A stretch of 64,000 nt of DNA from Symsagittifera roscoffensis (taxonomy: Eukaryota; Xenacoelomorpha; Acoela; Convolutidae), in assembly GCF_963678635.1 (NCBI RefSeq), contig NC_087065.1, positions 54,712,397 through 54,776,396 of the forward strand, in the 5' to 3' direction. Shown in pieces: positions 52,784 to 64,000 of the stretch. The translations under genes were made by a program, and so were the position numbers. Numbering within the stretch: position 1 is the first letter of the stretch; each line of letters begins with the position of its first letter. The notes below the pieces were generated by a model. That model was not told the DNA's origin and made no database searches. It worked only from the letters and a program-made list of their open reading frames with translations.

Positions 52784-53665
52784 TTTGATCAGCTCACAAG
52801 GGTTAATGCAAGAGGAGAAAAACTAGGTTTCGAACTAATCGAACCCGATACCACTCCTTTGGGGAACCAGATGGCGGTGCAAGACGTTTGCATGCTGGTG
52901 GATAATCGACAAGCCGTACCCGTAAAATTGCACCAGGTAGTACTAAAACGAATCCACAGAGGACACCCAGGACAGGAGGCCATGCTGGTCGTTTCAAAAA
53001 ACTTGTGGTGGTCTCATATGCACAAAGGCATGGTGAATCTCGAGGAAGATTACCTTAGTTGTACCAGATATGGTAAGAATGCAAAATATCTAATTCCTAA
53101 AAACGCATCGAAGCCATTAGCACTGCTTACGCAGCCGGCTCAGGAATTACAATTAGATTACGCGTGTCCCATAGAATATCATAAATAAGAAAAATCTACA
53201 AGCTCGTAGCTATTGACAGGCTCGCAAAACTTCCCTAAGTAAGAGTAACAAACTCGATAAATGGAAAGACTACGATGGAATTTTTGCGAACTTACATTGA
53301 TGTACATTGCATCCCAGAATCGATTTTTTCAGATCAATTTTCTGGATTCAGGGGGGAGACACTTAAGAAATTTTGTACCGAAAAAATAACGAGCAAAAAT
53401 TGTGCCCGATAGGTGACCATCAGGGTTGCGGACTAGTAGAACGAAAAATACAAACAGAACAGCGGAGACTGAGTTTAATGTTGCTAGAAGGATATAAATG
53501 CTCGATCAAACTTTGCCTCAGAACAATAATGCGTGATTTGTGAGGAAATAAACAAAAAACCATGCAAGTGTCTCCGTTTCAGTCACACGTCGGAAGACTT
53601 CCAAAAAACGAATTGAAAATAAATAGGTGATAATTTATAACGAATTCTGATTATATAGACAAACG
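52784..53665 (+). pseudogene. int: Decayed integrase, copy 2
   Basis: It is nearly identical to 50033-50910 at an offset of about 2751 bp, including the same internal stops in the core. The shared stops show the duplication happened after the element had decayed, or copied an already defective template. Confidence 0.75.
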
Positions 53666-54503
53666 AAATCTGAACAAATCTGCGTTGACAGCGTCGCAAC
53701 TCAAAAAACGGATGATCAGTCCAGGGAAAACTTATAAATCGTGAAAAAGTGGCCAGCAGCAGATACACAAGTTCGATGTACAAACAGAAAAGCGATCAAA
53801 CAAAAAAAAGATCGTCAACAAGCATAAGAACTTACGGAATTTTTGAAAGCAAACGCCAGATGGAATGAAGAACGCAGAGACACGGCAAAAAACGACCTAC
53901 GACGAATCGTGGATGCAGCCAATCAGTCCAATCCTGAACTAAGGAAAGAACTTACCTATTCCTGAGAGCGAAATTTCATTGAAGACAAGGAGGAGGAGAA
54001 CCCGCCTTAACCAAAGAAAACAAATCTTTGGAAAGATGACCTCATAAAAAGTGGCGAGGCAATCACGAAACCGTTAGAAGGAAAAACAACGTCAAAAACA
54101 GGGTCGACAGTGAATTCATCCGGAGGTCCAACCTACCAGAAACAAGATATTGCAGAAGCGAAAATCATCCTACAACCAGAATTTACACAAGGCTCGAATA
54201 AGAGCCCATCTGCGGAGCCACGGAAAAAACTTCGGAAGATCAGTGGGCCGGAGAGGTTGGAGGAGAGCGACTCAGATGAGGAACTGCAATGGCAGGCACA
54301 GCAGGCCGATTGATTTGTCGTTCCCCATAGAAAGATTCCAACAAAGTCACACAAACGCCATCTCGAAGGTTTTAGAAGCTGGGGTGAATAAACCTTTCAA
54401 TCACCTGGGCTAAACCGAACAAAGGAGGAACGGGATCGTCTTGCGGACCAAAAACCCAATAAAAGGTCGTTTTTGAAAAAAAACCGAGAACAAAAAGAAA
54501 ACT

Positions 54504-54902
54504 ATGAAAGACGCAAGAAAAGTAAAAACTGCGACGGCAGCCAGTCAACTCGACGTAGAAAAAGGGGAAACTAATAAAAAAGCGCAAACCAGTTCAACAC
54601 TCCGGAAACAGCAGAAGGAAAAACTGAAGAAAATGGGTATGTCCACTAAACCCAAAGTCATCTTGGACACTTTTTGTAATCCGAATTTGGCGCCGGCTGA
54701 ATGGGAAACCCTGACGGACCAATCACTAAGCAGGGTAGTACATAAAGTGGCCGACGAATCGAGAGGAAGAAACCAATCCATGGGCGAAAGAGATGAAATA
54801 TTTGATCAACCAACAGGTGCATCAGACGACTCCAGCATGAAAGACACTGGGGTTAAGAGAAACTCACGAACAAACAAAGATACACAGACAAACGAAGAGT
54901 AA
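54504..54902 (+). pseudogene. Lys-rich ORF of the gypsy relic, copy 2 (132 codons)
   Basis: This is the longest of the three copies and stays open beyond the point where the other two break, adding an acidic/polar tail ending in TNEE. It may represent the least damaged version of this coding piece. Confidence 0.4.
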
Positions 54903-55764
54903 AGAACCACAATGTTTTGGCGACCCAGTCAAGCATTCCATCAAAGAAATCTCGGAGGAAGAAATTTCAGGGGTAGCGCTCTAAAAGGCGAACCTGCAAA
55001 ACTTATAAATCGTGAATAAGTGGCCCACAGCAGAGACACAAGTTCGAAGTACAAACAAAAAATTAGCACAGCACGAGATCGTCAACAAGCATAAGGACTT
55101 AAGGACCTTTTGAAAGCAAACGCCAGATGGAATGAAGAACGCAGAGACACGGCAAAACACGACCTACGACGAAATGTGGATGCAGCCGGTCAGTCCAATC
55201 CTGAACTAAGGAAAGATCTTATCTATTCCTGGGACGAAAATCATTGAAGACAAGGAGGAGTAGAACCCGCCTTCAACAAAGAAAACAATTCTTTAAAAAG
55301 ATGACCTCAGAAAAAGTGGCCAGGCAATCACGAAACCGTTAAAAGGAAAAACAACGTCAAAAACAGGGTCGACAGTGAATTAATCCGGAGGTTCAACCTA
55401 CAAGAAATCAGATATTGCAGAAGCGAAAATCAGTCTGCAACCAGAATTTACACAAGGCTCGAATAAAAGCCCATCTCCGGAGCCACGGAAAAAAAATCCG
55501 GAAGATCAGTTCCCCGGAGAGGTTGGAAGAGAGCGACTCAGATGAGGAACTGCAATGGCAGGCACAGCAGGCCGATTTGTCGTTCCCCATAGATTGATTC
55601 CAAACAGAGTCACACAAACGCCATCTTGAAGGTTACAGAAGCTGGGGGGACTGAACCTTTCAATCACGAGGGCTAAAACGAACAAAGGAGGACCGGGATC
55701 GTCTTGCGGACCAAAAATCCAAAAAATATCGTTTTGAAAAAAAACAGAGAACAAAAAGAAAACG

Positions 55765-56067
55765 ATGAAGGACGCAGGAAAAGAAAAAACTGCGATGGCA
55801 GCCAGTCAACTCGATGTAGAAAAAGGGGAAACTAGCAAAAAAGCGCAATCCAGTTCAGCACCCCGGAAACAGCAGAAGGGAAAACTGAAGAAATTGGGTA
55901 TGTCCACTAAACCCAAAGACATCTTGGACACTTTTCAAAATTGGAACTTGGCGCCGGCTGAATGGGGAAACACTGGCGGACCAAGTACTAAGCAGGGTAG
56001 CACAAAAAGTGGCCGACAAACTGAGAGGAAAAAACCAATCCATGGGCGAAAGAGATTAAATATTTGA
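55765..56067 (+). pseudogene. Lys-rich ORF of the gypsy relic, copy 3 (100 codons)
   Basis: It is homologous to the two copies upstream but shifts frame after the PAEW motif, so its C-terminal part differs. It lies in the 1.27-kb repeat unit. Confidence 0.4.
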
Positions 56068-56299
56068 TCAACCAACCGGCGCATCAGACTACTCCAGCAT
56101 GAAAGACACCGGGGTTAGGAGAAACTCACGAACAAACGAAGAGACACAAGCAAATGAAGAGTAAAGAACCACAATGTTTTGGCGACCCAGTCAAGCCTTC
56201 CATCAAAGAAATCTCGGAAGAAGAACTTTCAGGTGCAGCGCTTCTAAAGGTGGCCCTGCAAAACTTATAAATCGTGAATGAGTGGGCCACAGCAAGAAA

Positions 56300-56456
56300 T
56301 GCTTGCCATCCCTCAAAACTTCCTTTGCTTGTGAACTGAGATCTAAAGTGGTGTATAATCTCACATGTAGTGGAAGTAACTCCACCTATGTCGGCCAGAC
56401 TGTCCGACATTTAGTCACGAGGGTCGATGAACACCGCAAAGGGGACTCCCCGTAGG
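56300..56456 (+). pseudogene. GIY-YIG endonuclease fragment, Penelope-like element relic
   Basis: One frame gives KVVYNLTCSGSNSTYVGQT followed by RHLVTRVDEH. The order VVYxxxC, xxTYVGQT, R..TR..EH matches the GIY-YIG endonuclease seen at the C-terminus of Penelope-like retroelements. The frame ends at the TAG near 56454. No RT of that type was found nearby, so this is an isolated 3' fragment abutting the truncated fourth copy of the gypsy tandem unit. Confidence 0.65.
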
Positions 56457-56459
56457 GCA

Positions 56460-58175
56460 ACACTTGTTAAATTGTTATAAAGAGGTAGGCGGTACTGCTT
56501 AGCTGAAGTCGGAAATTTACTGGAAAAGGTTATTAATGAAAACGCGCAAAATGTGCAAAAATGCTTGAATTAACGTTTTAAAATTCTTTTATCTATCATT
56601 TTTGATCTCAAATGTGACGTAACCTAACGACTGTTACACTCTTAAGGCCAAATACGAACTGGAATTGGACTCAAGACTGAGTCTTCAAACCTGTTACCCG
56701 CAATTGTTTAATCGGTTGTTCTGATTTTGATTTATGATTATGAGCTACTGTGGGAATGTTTTGCTTGACAGAGCCAATTTTAAATTTTGAAAAAAAAACA
56801 TATCTAGATGAAAACATTCGTTTTTATAAGCGACTGGCACAATACAGTTAAAAGTGGAGAAAAGTCGTCTGAAGACTTCGGTGATATTGATTTATGCGTC
56901 AGTCCAATTTTAGAATTAAATCTGCTTGCTTTCAGTGTGGTACAATTTCGACAACTTTCACGGCCGATTCTAAAAATTTCTTAACAACAGCATGATTTGC
57001 TCTGCAAATTCTTTTGGAGTAAAAAATTATGAAACGCCGACAAAGAGGCAAAGGCGAACTTCAAAAGAAATCTTCGAATATGATTTTGCATGCAGGTCAG
57101 AGTTTTAAGACGTACAATAAATTTGCGTAAATCAGTATAATTCAGCTGGACCAACATAAGTCTCACCTTGTCGCGACCCGTATCGAGTTTAATCATTATC
57201 AGCTCAACTCTAATCATCTTCTTTTGGTCATCATCATATCCAAATCTAGAAAGTTTTGAGGTTTTGACTGGAAAATGCGATGAAGGGACTATTGCTTCTG
57301 ACCTTGGTTACTATGATATTTTTGAACAAATAGTTATTGAAAAAAAGAAGAATAAAAAAATCATTATATGTAAATACTGATCTATAAAAAATTTTTTTGA
57401 ATTGTGTAACATTCGCCCGGAAGTACATATCGACTGAAAACACAGCTAGGTTCTAAAACGACTGGCTATCGTTTAAACACATCTTTACATGCTTTGCACC
57501 ATCTCTGCCAAAGCCAGTTCTTTTGGTGGTCTTTCTAACATCGGGTCGACAAAAAACGTTACTGTTTCCGGCTTCGATCAGAACGCTCTAATTAACTTAA
57601 TTATATGCAAGAATAGTGAGCTCATGGCTGGGTCTCAGTAACCCCAGACCACGAGTTCACTCCTAGAAACAGGGCTACTACTTATTTATTTTTTTACTAT
57701 TATTTTTATTCAGTAGATAAAAATCATCATCTCCATCGAAGATGAATCAACCCTTTCTCACAACTCCTAGCTTCTCATGATCTGAAAACGATTTTGGTAT
57801 CAATTAAATTCAACTCAAGACATTCCGGGAAGCTAAAAGTTGTTAAAATAACGAGTTACAGTTCTCTCCCGAGACCCTTCCGGATTCTGGAATCTGGAGA
57901 AATAACGCTCTTATTTTCTACTCGGAAGGCTGGACACGTCGTCCCCACACCCTTCCTAGTTCTCCTGAACTGCTCAGTAACGATTGTACCGGCACAATCG
58001 TTACAACTCGGAGTGGTTTCTGACAATTTCTAATCACAATCTCAATCTTCTGTCGTTTCTCCGTTGTTGTTGTCACTGAGAATTCTCTCCTGATTCCGCA
58101 GTTTCAGTGTGTGCGAAATAATAAAAGGGTAAGTGTGTCGTTCACGTCCAAATCGAAATTTTAAAAAATAGCTTT
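56460..58175. other. Intergenic, no gene recognised
   Basis: Short ORFs only. The stretch 57410-57780 is a divergent relative of 6850-7250. An ACCATTGTACCGGCACAATCG-like inverted word (CGATTGTACCGGCACAATCG, about 57981-58000) can form a small hairpin. Confidence 0.4.
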
Positions 58176-58436
58176 TCAGTCAAAACTAACCCTTCCCGAT
58201 TTGTCTGATTGTTCAATTAACGTCACTAATTCATAAAAACCATCAATCTTCTCGGTTAGATGTTCCAATAAAAATTTCGAATGCGAAATTGCATTTTGAC
58301 CTTTCTCGTCGACTGTCACATTGTTAATTTCTTGAAGGACGAGTGGTGTAACCTCGGTCACCATGATACTTTTGATCTGATTACCCATTGAGAGTTCCTT
58401 TCTCAACTTGAATGCACTTTGCCTCTGTATTATCAT
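58176..58436 (-). CDS. Hypothetical 86-aa ORF
   Basis: The ORF encodes a mixed-charge, helix-prone peptide (MIIQRQSAFKLRKELSMGNQ...) with no motif I recognise and no membrane segment. Its amino-acid composition is more protein-like than the other short frames nearby. It could be a host exon or the tail of the decayed segment upstream on the same strand. No neighbour or splice pattern confirms it. Confidence 0.25.
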   Translation of the reverse strand: MIIQRQSAFKLRKELSMGNQIKSIMVTEVTPLVLQEINNVTVDEKGQNAISHSKFLLEHLTEKIDGFYELVTLIEQSDKSGRVSFD

Positions 58437-59330
58437 GTGACTATTAAAATTGAATTTGGTAAATTTATAATTGTTGGTATGTAGAGGAAATATCGGGAAA
58501 CTTTGTTGTGCTTTTTCACTCCATCTCTTTTTTCCTCTCTCTATGTTGTGCGTTTGTGCGTGCCTGTACTATTTTTTGCTGGTCATAGATGCTTAAAAGA
58601 AGTGTTTTCAAATTCTGTTGATATATTGAGTGTTTTTAGAGCGTTCTGACATCAAGGTTGAAAGCCTTCCACTTTTTTTCACTAATCTGCACTTTCGAGG
58701 ATATAAATTAAAATAAAACATTTTTTCTGACTTCCAAGGTCTACGTCCCGATTTAAAATGTTTTCTCCTAGGTTCAAAAAGTGTTGGGACGCAGGACGGT
58801 CCTGCCAACCAACAAACTAAAGTTATCATGCTATGCCTCTTCCCTTCGGAAATATAGTTGTTATTGGTTCTGAATATTAAAATTAAGCAACTCGGTGGTT
58901 GGAAGGAACAATGAAATAATCTTCCTCGTCAAGAGATTACGCAAGCCTTTCATGTCACCACAAAGTGATCTGTCGTCTTGGTTGATTAAAAACAATCGTG
59001 CAGGCTGGAATCTTTTAAAATACTCTCCACTCAAGCCTTTCTAAATAAATACTAAGTGTATCTAAAGCCACTAACTAAAATCATAATGCAAATTTATAAA
59101 TGCAACAAATTCTTTAATCTTCAAAACTCAACTAAACGTTTTCTCTTCAGTTTCAATTGCAAACTTAGTTGCTTTGTTTCTCATTTGAGTTTTTCTCACG
59201 CACAAAACAATTTGGAGTTTTAACATCTTCTCTTTCGTTGCCTCTTTGTTTCTTTTTTTTTGTTCTCGTCGTTTAAAAGTTCTAAAACTTCTAATTTTTT
59301 CTAATTTTCTTTCTTTTTGCATCTTGTTTT
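58437..59330. other. Intergenic, low-complexity sequence
   Basis: T-rich and C-rich stretches on the plus strand give a Lys/Arg-rich chance ORF on the minus strand (59128-59382). I see no gene. Confidence 0.4.
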
Positions 59331-59339
59331 TCGGCCGTT

Positions 59340-61240
59340 TCTCAATGTTCCATCTCCTCCGCCTGCGAAATTGACTCCGCACTTTCAGTCTCTGTGTCTT
59401 GCAACACGTCGGTAGCTATTCTGACGCTGTTGAAGGCAGTCCTCTAACCCTTTTGCTCTTCTAATCTTTGTTTACAACAAGGCAGAGGATCAACGTTAGT
59501 TTCTCTGTTTCGGCAGAAGCTGTTGTGGAGGCACAATGTCGCGCTTCTCTCCAAGCCTTCCTTCAACATCTCTTCTTTTTCCCTTCCGTCACATTAATTT
59601 GTCCTAGACGTTCTCTTCACTGCGGTGGTTACTGCATTCCGATGAGTTATAAAAGCTCGCTTGAAAGCTCCTACTCCAATTTCCAGCTGAAACGGATTGT
59701 ACACTCTGCTGTGCTTCGACATATGCTTATTGGCATACTCTCTCAACCATGCAGTCATGTTGGCGCTGAACCATGGCATCGGTCGCCTTCTGACCCATAT
59801 CTTTTTCACTTCCATCGGAGTGTTCAAGATTTTGCACGTTGTCTCAAAAAGATCCAAATCTTTTAGAAAATCCAATTCCTGCAATTGTTTTTTCGTCGTT
59901 TTTTCTTGTCTATTGTTCTCTCTTACATGAGCTTCCAGCCATCGTATCGCCATCATAACTCCCAATATCACTTTCGTTATGGTCTGTGATGAATCTGGTA
60001 AACCCATGGAGAGAAGCTCTCCACAGTCCCCGATCAACGCTAGATTAGTACGCCCGGGGTACTACCATGTTTTTAGCAAGCAATGGCAGTTGAAATCATC
60101 ATGAGTCGACATGATGCTCCACCAATTACGCTTTCCCGACGCGTCCAGTAGTGGCTCCACTTCCATAATCACGCGGTGGACTTCATCATTTTCGTCTGCT
60201 GCATTGTAATCCGTGAATGTTGACCCTTTCTGCTTTTGTCTTTCAATGTCACTGAAGTTCCCACTGGCGTATCCCATGAACTTCTATCCCAGTATCGATT
60301 CTAATTCCTCTTTGGTTCTCTCGGGAACTGCTGAGAACATTTTGCACAGTAAACTGTAAGCTTTGCTGACATTCTCGCTAGTCTTACGCATTTTGGCACT
60401 GAGAAGGCTTGATCCACGATCGTTCTCGTACTTTTCACATCAACCGCTAAAAAATGCACTGGGTATCTGCTCTTGCACATTGGATCCCACTAAATATCGC
60501 GCTCCCGTCGGTCTACGATAGGTTTCACTATGCCGGATGTTCATTTCTACCTCGATCGCTTCTCTCCACTTTCCAATATGTTTCTGCTCGGTTTGCAAAA
60601 CTCCCGCAAACACTTCTACACTGATGGTCGTAACGATCTCATGCTTTTGTTCTAGATTCAATAGTGACTCTAAAGAACCAAACATGCTGTAGAATCCTAG
60701 TGCAGTCACTAGATTCGCCTCGGTTTCTCCATGGCAGTCTGCAATCAATTCCGTTTCCGTTTTTGCCTTCATCACAATGTTCCCAAACAATATCGTCAAT
60801 TGCTTGTGTTGTTTCTCCAGGGTCTTTACGCAATCCAGACCTCCAAAGATGTGACCATCCAGTCCACAGACTTCTGTCAGACAGATACCAGGTTTGACCC
60901 AATCCTCTGGTCCCCAGCCATGCAACTCTACTTTGTCTGCTCCGTTGCTCTTAGAGGCTGTCGTCATCAAATTATAGATGATGTTCAGGTCACACAAGTT
61001 ACAGTCTGAGTTCAGTTCCCTCTGCACGTCTTGTGTCGCACGCAATATCGAATCGGCGTTAGGACTCGAACACCATGATGGTTTCATCAGTACCCATACC
61101 ACCATCAAACTCGTTCCTGGCAATTCGTCCGAGAATCCCAATTCAAACTCCACTCGGTTGTCAGATTTTGGCACTGAAAGTGCAGTTACTTTGTCTCCAA
61201 GACTAGTCCCAGCTTGGTCTGATAATTAGCAGCGGTTCCT
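59340..61240 (-). pseudogene. Decayed long ORF, family unknown (segment D)
   Basis: Three pieces, 60440-61174, 60062-60277 and 59594-60037, are in the same minus-strand frame and are separated only by single stop codons. They represent one former ORF of at least about 520 codons. An acidic Ser/Glu-rich end (TETESAESISQAEEMEH) lies further on, near 59360-59410. The largest piece has patches such as ELHGWGPEDWVKPG and NLVTALGFYSMFG. No polymerase, protease, integrase or zinc-finger motif is visible, nor a signal peptide. The segment is more GC-balanced than its surroundings. It may derive from a virus or from an unrecognised transposon. Confidence 0.5.
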
Positions 61241-61429
61241 ATTGTTGCGATTGTTGACATCCAGAATCTTAGCAACAGTGCTTGCTCGTAGTCAAAGAAG
61301 CAATCGCGTATGTCTTCATTTACGAAAGGGGTTTTACGCCATCCCTAGGATTCCGGATGCGTAACTGTACGACTTCCTCCTGATCGGTCCACAGTACTCA
61401 CTGGAGTTCGGCAGTGCTCCCATAGATTC

Positions 61430-62498
61430 TTATGTGAGCTTCATCTCCTTGTTAGAGAATCTCCTTATTTCGTCAATCTTTTTCATCGGTTCCAGCTCCA
61501 CAGGCTTCTTCATGTTCACTCGCTTCGGCTTAGTTTGATGGATGTCCAAAAGCGTTAGTAAGAGCAAGGGTTTGGCTCGTTCATCACCTTCTCTTAGCCT
61601 CTTGACATTTTGCGCACGCTACTGCTGCTCCTTCTTGGGTTATCGGATCTCTCATAATCGTCATTAAGAATACCTTTTCTCCCTTCGATCTTTTTCTTTC
61701 TTCTGAATCATTTTCTCCGCGTGTTAGTCCAGTCATGCACCAAGCGAACCTCAGTTGTAACTCTGTTCTCACATAGGGTATTGCTATCAGAGCGTGTATC
61801 TTCGGCGTGGTTCTCATTTCTTCTTCGAAGTATCGTAACACTACTGCTCTCCATGGTAGGCTCACCAAATGCTCTATCGTTTCCTCGTGCATTTCAGACG
61901 ATACCAGAATTTCGTATGCCTTCTGTTTCAGGGTGGTGCCTTGCATCATAGTCTCCAAATAACCTTCCATAGCACTTTCGTCTTCCAGAGCAATGAAGTG
62001 TCCTCTGGCTGAATTTCTGAATTCCAACATCTCCATGTATCCACCAGCGGGCTCATCGATTAATACAGTTTCCGACATTGTCAGTCGGTCATATTCCACT
62101 GGGAACAGCTGTCCTACGACGCTTCCATTTCCGTGATACATGAGAGACGGTTTGAAATCCTTAAGGGTACTCTCTCCACATTGGTTGAGTATCTCCATTT
62201 CTAACGTCGCTCCAGTCAGAGTGCTGTCACTCCTCTTGGTTTTGTAACTGGCTGGTTTTAATCCTGCCATGAGAATGGGTGACATCATCGCTACATCAGT
62301 CAACATCCTGTCTGTTTCAGGCAATCGATCATCGTCCCATGTCCATGGCTTCCTCAACGCGTTTTTTTTGGCTGAGTTGACAGCTTTTATCGAGATTTCG
62401 GCATCCACTTCTGTTTTTCCAGCTTTCTCCAATGTCACTTTGCTGCCAAGCTTCATCTTCATTTCATTAATCCTGTCAATCGCCATCTTTGATTGCAT
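61430..62498 (-). pseudogene. 304-aa ORF with frame-shifted extension (segment C)
   Basis: An ORF of 304 codons (61584-62498) starts 12 nt after the previous ORF's stop. After its stop at 61584, coding-like sequence continues in the +1 frame for about 50 codons to a TAA at 61430-61432 (LLLLTLLDIHQTKPKR-type sequence). This suggests a small indel. The protein has WTWDDDRLPETDRML near residue 53, and a Cys pair near its end. I recognise no family. Confidence 0.5.
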
Positions 62499-62512
62499 TG
62501 TTCCCTTTCGGT

Positions 62513-63120
62513 TTATTGACGGATATATACCTCTTCCTTATCTTCTTGCGGTGTCGTCTTTATAGGAGAGTTTGCCTCACTTTCGTCAGTGGCCGAGTCA
62601 ATCAGTAACTGGCTCAATCTCCCTTCACACTCATCGAGTTTGTCAAGGACCTCCCGCATCAGTGCTCGGTTGAGACATAATTTCAAAATGGACTGGGTAC
62701 CGTAGCTCTGAACTACCGTCCAGACTTCTTCCATGAAGGCCACTCTGTCCAATCTACATTCCGTCCTATTTTCATGGTCTCTATGATGAACTTTCAACTC
62801 TTCTTCAGGCAACGTTCCAAAGAAAGGTACTCTGGCAGTGCCTTCTATGCTACTTCTCCTTGGTGATTCCATCAAGAGTTTCTTTATCTCGGTGTTTTTA
62901 GAATCGCTCGGAGAGTTGCTCTCCGGCAAGTTCCGGTTCGTTTCCATGAAGGCCGACGGGGTTCCAGCGTGGAAGTTCCTTCGTCTGCCGGCTCAGTCGT
63001 CGCTTCCAACGTGTCCGTGCCGTTTTCAAAGTCGCTGAGGAAGTTGAAGTCCAGGCTGGTCATCCTTCCTGTCGAAGCCTTATCGTCCTCTTTCTCGGCC
63101 TGATCGGGATCCTGTTGCAT
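62513..63120 (-). pseudogene. Acidic ORF in two overlapping frames (segment B)
   Basis: Two frames, 62884-63120 and 62513-62947, overlap and read like one protein broken by a frameshift. The first part is acidic and Thr/Glu-rich. The second has a probable helical part (VAFMEEVWTVVQSYG...LDKLDECEGRLSQLL) followed by another acidic tail. A disordered acidic protein with a central helix is the most that can be said. Confidence 0.4.
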
Positions 63121-63999
63121 AGGCTTTTCCGATTGGCGTCTTCTTTTCTGCTCATCGTCTCTTCTCGCCCACCGTATATCACTGTCACGAACTCCGTGGC
63201 TCCTCTGATCAATGCTAAGGGATTGGTCCTCATAGCTAAGATCAGGTCAGTTAGCAAGGGCATGCCCCCAGCATGACGTCGCACGTCTTCCTCCCTCTGA
63301 ACCGTTTCATCCTCTCCTTTCCAAAGCGATTCTGCTGCAGGAGGTATTAGATAAGAGTATGTCGCAAATCTCGTTTCTTAGTCTAGGAATCCGTGGGTCG
63401 CTTCACGTCGAATCTCCTCACGTTCTCCCTCATCTGCTCCGGGTAGCGTGTCAGATTCATCAATCCTCCCAAGTTACCGTGGGTTATCGCAATTAATGTT
63501 AAAAGTCCATCTAATCGCAAATTCTGCACTCCTTCGGTGAGCAGTATCACTAGTCCTCTCACGATATTCTCTGCTCCAAATGCACGAACAGGGCTAGTAA
63601 TCCATCGTATCGTTTTGGATCTTTTCCTGAACTTGAGGGCCCTTGCTCTTCATCCCTTGCTCCATCTGGAAATTTCGGTACAACTAGCCTGCCAGCTGAC
63701 TGATCTTCCTCCTCTCCGTGAACAACCTTGACTTCTTCACAGCCGAAGTGTGCTAGCATGGTTCTAGTCTGTAGTGTTCCGCCCACGTTTACCCTGCTTT
63801 AACGCTCGTTAAGATTAGGGAGGCTTCTGGTAAGTCAGCCTTGCCTCTCATGAACATAGGCGCTAGATCCAGTTTCGCCCATTCCTCGTCAAATTGTCCA
63901 GGCTTCGGAGTCGCTATCTTGTTCATTCATCTCCTCGTTGTTTCATCCGAGTAGGCAAACTAGGTATACTGCAGCACTGCGGCGTTTCTGCCAACAAAG
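63060..63999 (-). pseudogene. Decayed ORF pieces at the window edge (segment A)
   Basis: Minus-strand pieces at 63559-63786, about 63400-63540 and 63060-63284 have coding-like composition in successive frames (for example LRLDGLLTLIAITHGNLGG near 63450-63510). They continue beyond the window, so the start of the unit is not visible. No motif is recognised. Confidence 0.35.
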
Positions 64000-64000
64000 C

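Larger units (their letters stand above)
48811..56290 (+). repeat. Tandem duplication inside the gypsy relic
   Basis: Copy 1 is about 48811-52139. Copy 2 starts at 52140 with the same TCTCACC.CACCTAAATCA words as 48811, then skips about 560 bp and resumes at 52195 (equivalent to 49431). A landmark AAAACTTATAAATCG occurs at 50976, 53727, 54998 and 56260. The first interval is 2751 bp and the next two are 1271 and 1262 bp. So the array changes from a long unit to a unit of about 1.27 kb. Confidence 0.8.

Noticed and set aside
59594-61174. Naming segment D as a nucleoprotein of a specific negative-strand virus
   Set aside because: Only general layout supports it; no diagnostic motif is visible by eye.
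1-64000. CRISPR arrays, bacterial operons, rRNA genes
   Set aside because: No regularly spaced repeats with unique spacers, no bacterial gene organisation and no rRNA-like conserved stretches were seen.

Overview
The window is AT-rich metazoan genomic DNA with GT-AG introns. Genes are sparse and most of the sequence is transposon-derived. The presence of Ty3/gypsy, hAT-like and Penelope-like pieces together with a spliced EF-hand gene suggests an invertebrate. I cannot name the species.

Layout. 1-18.7 kb has no securely identified complete gene. It holds a hAT-like non-autonomous element (3496-5629), a possible acidic terminal exon (8173-8292), copies of an inverted-repeat family (9.4-9.6 and 11.95-13.6 kb), a degenerate tandem array (9.95-11.35 kb) and other old repeats. 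18,766-37,607 is one very large (18,842 bp), apparently intact LTR retroelement on the minus strand. It has 408-bp LTRs that look identical, TG...CA ends and a GTTT target-site duplication. 37.6-46.3 kb carries a three-coding-exon EF-hand gene (39852-44517) with a 2.3-kb terminal-inverted-repeat element in an intron. 46.4-56.3 kb is a decayed, internally tandem-duplicated Ty3/gypsy element on the plus strand. It is followed by a fragment of a GIY-YIG domain typical of Penelope-like elements (56.3-56.46 kb). 59.3-64 kb is a more GC-balanced block of decayed ORFs on the minus strand that I could not identify.

The 18.8-kb element is the most interesting object. In sense order it has: 5' LTR, a primer-binding-site candidate, a 1.2-kb leader with a 77-codon ORF and duplicated stem-loops, a basic 155-aa ORF, a 2108-aa Gag-protease-RT-RNase H polyprotein, and integrase in the -1 frame over a 19-nt overlap. 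After these come a short AUG-less ORF, two tiny hydrophobic ORFs, an AUG-less 378-codon ORF, an 872-aa envelope-like glycoprotein ORF, an unknown 599-aa ORF, a 1.5-kb 3' region and the 3' LTR. Neighbouring ORFs are joined by ATGA or TAA-ATG junctions or short overlaps, so the 3' half reads like a compact polycistronic unit. Identical LTRs and open long frames point to a recent insertion. Gag-pol-int would give replication and integration, and the glycoprotein suggests a retrovirus-like life cycle. The accessory ORFs have no assignment I can support.
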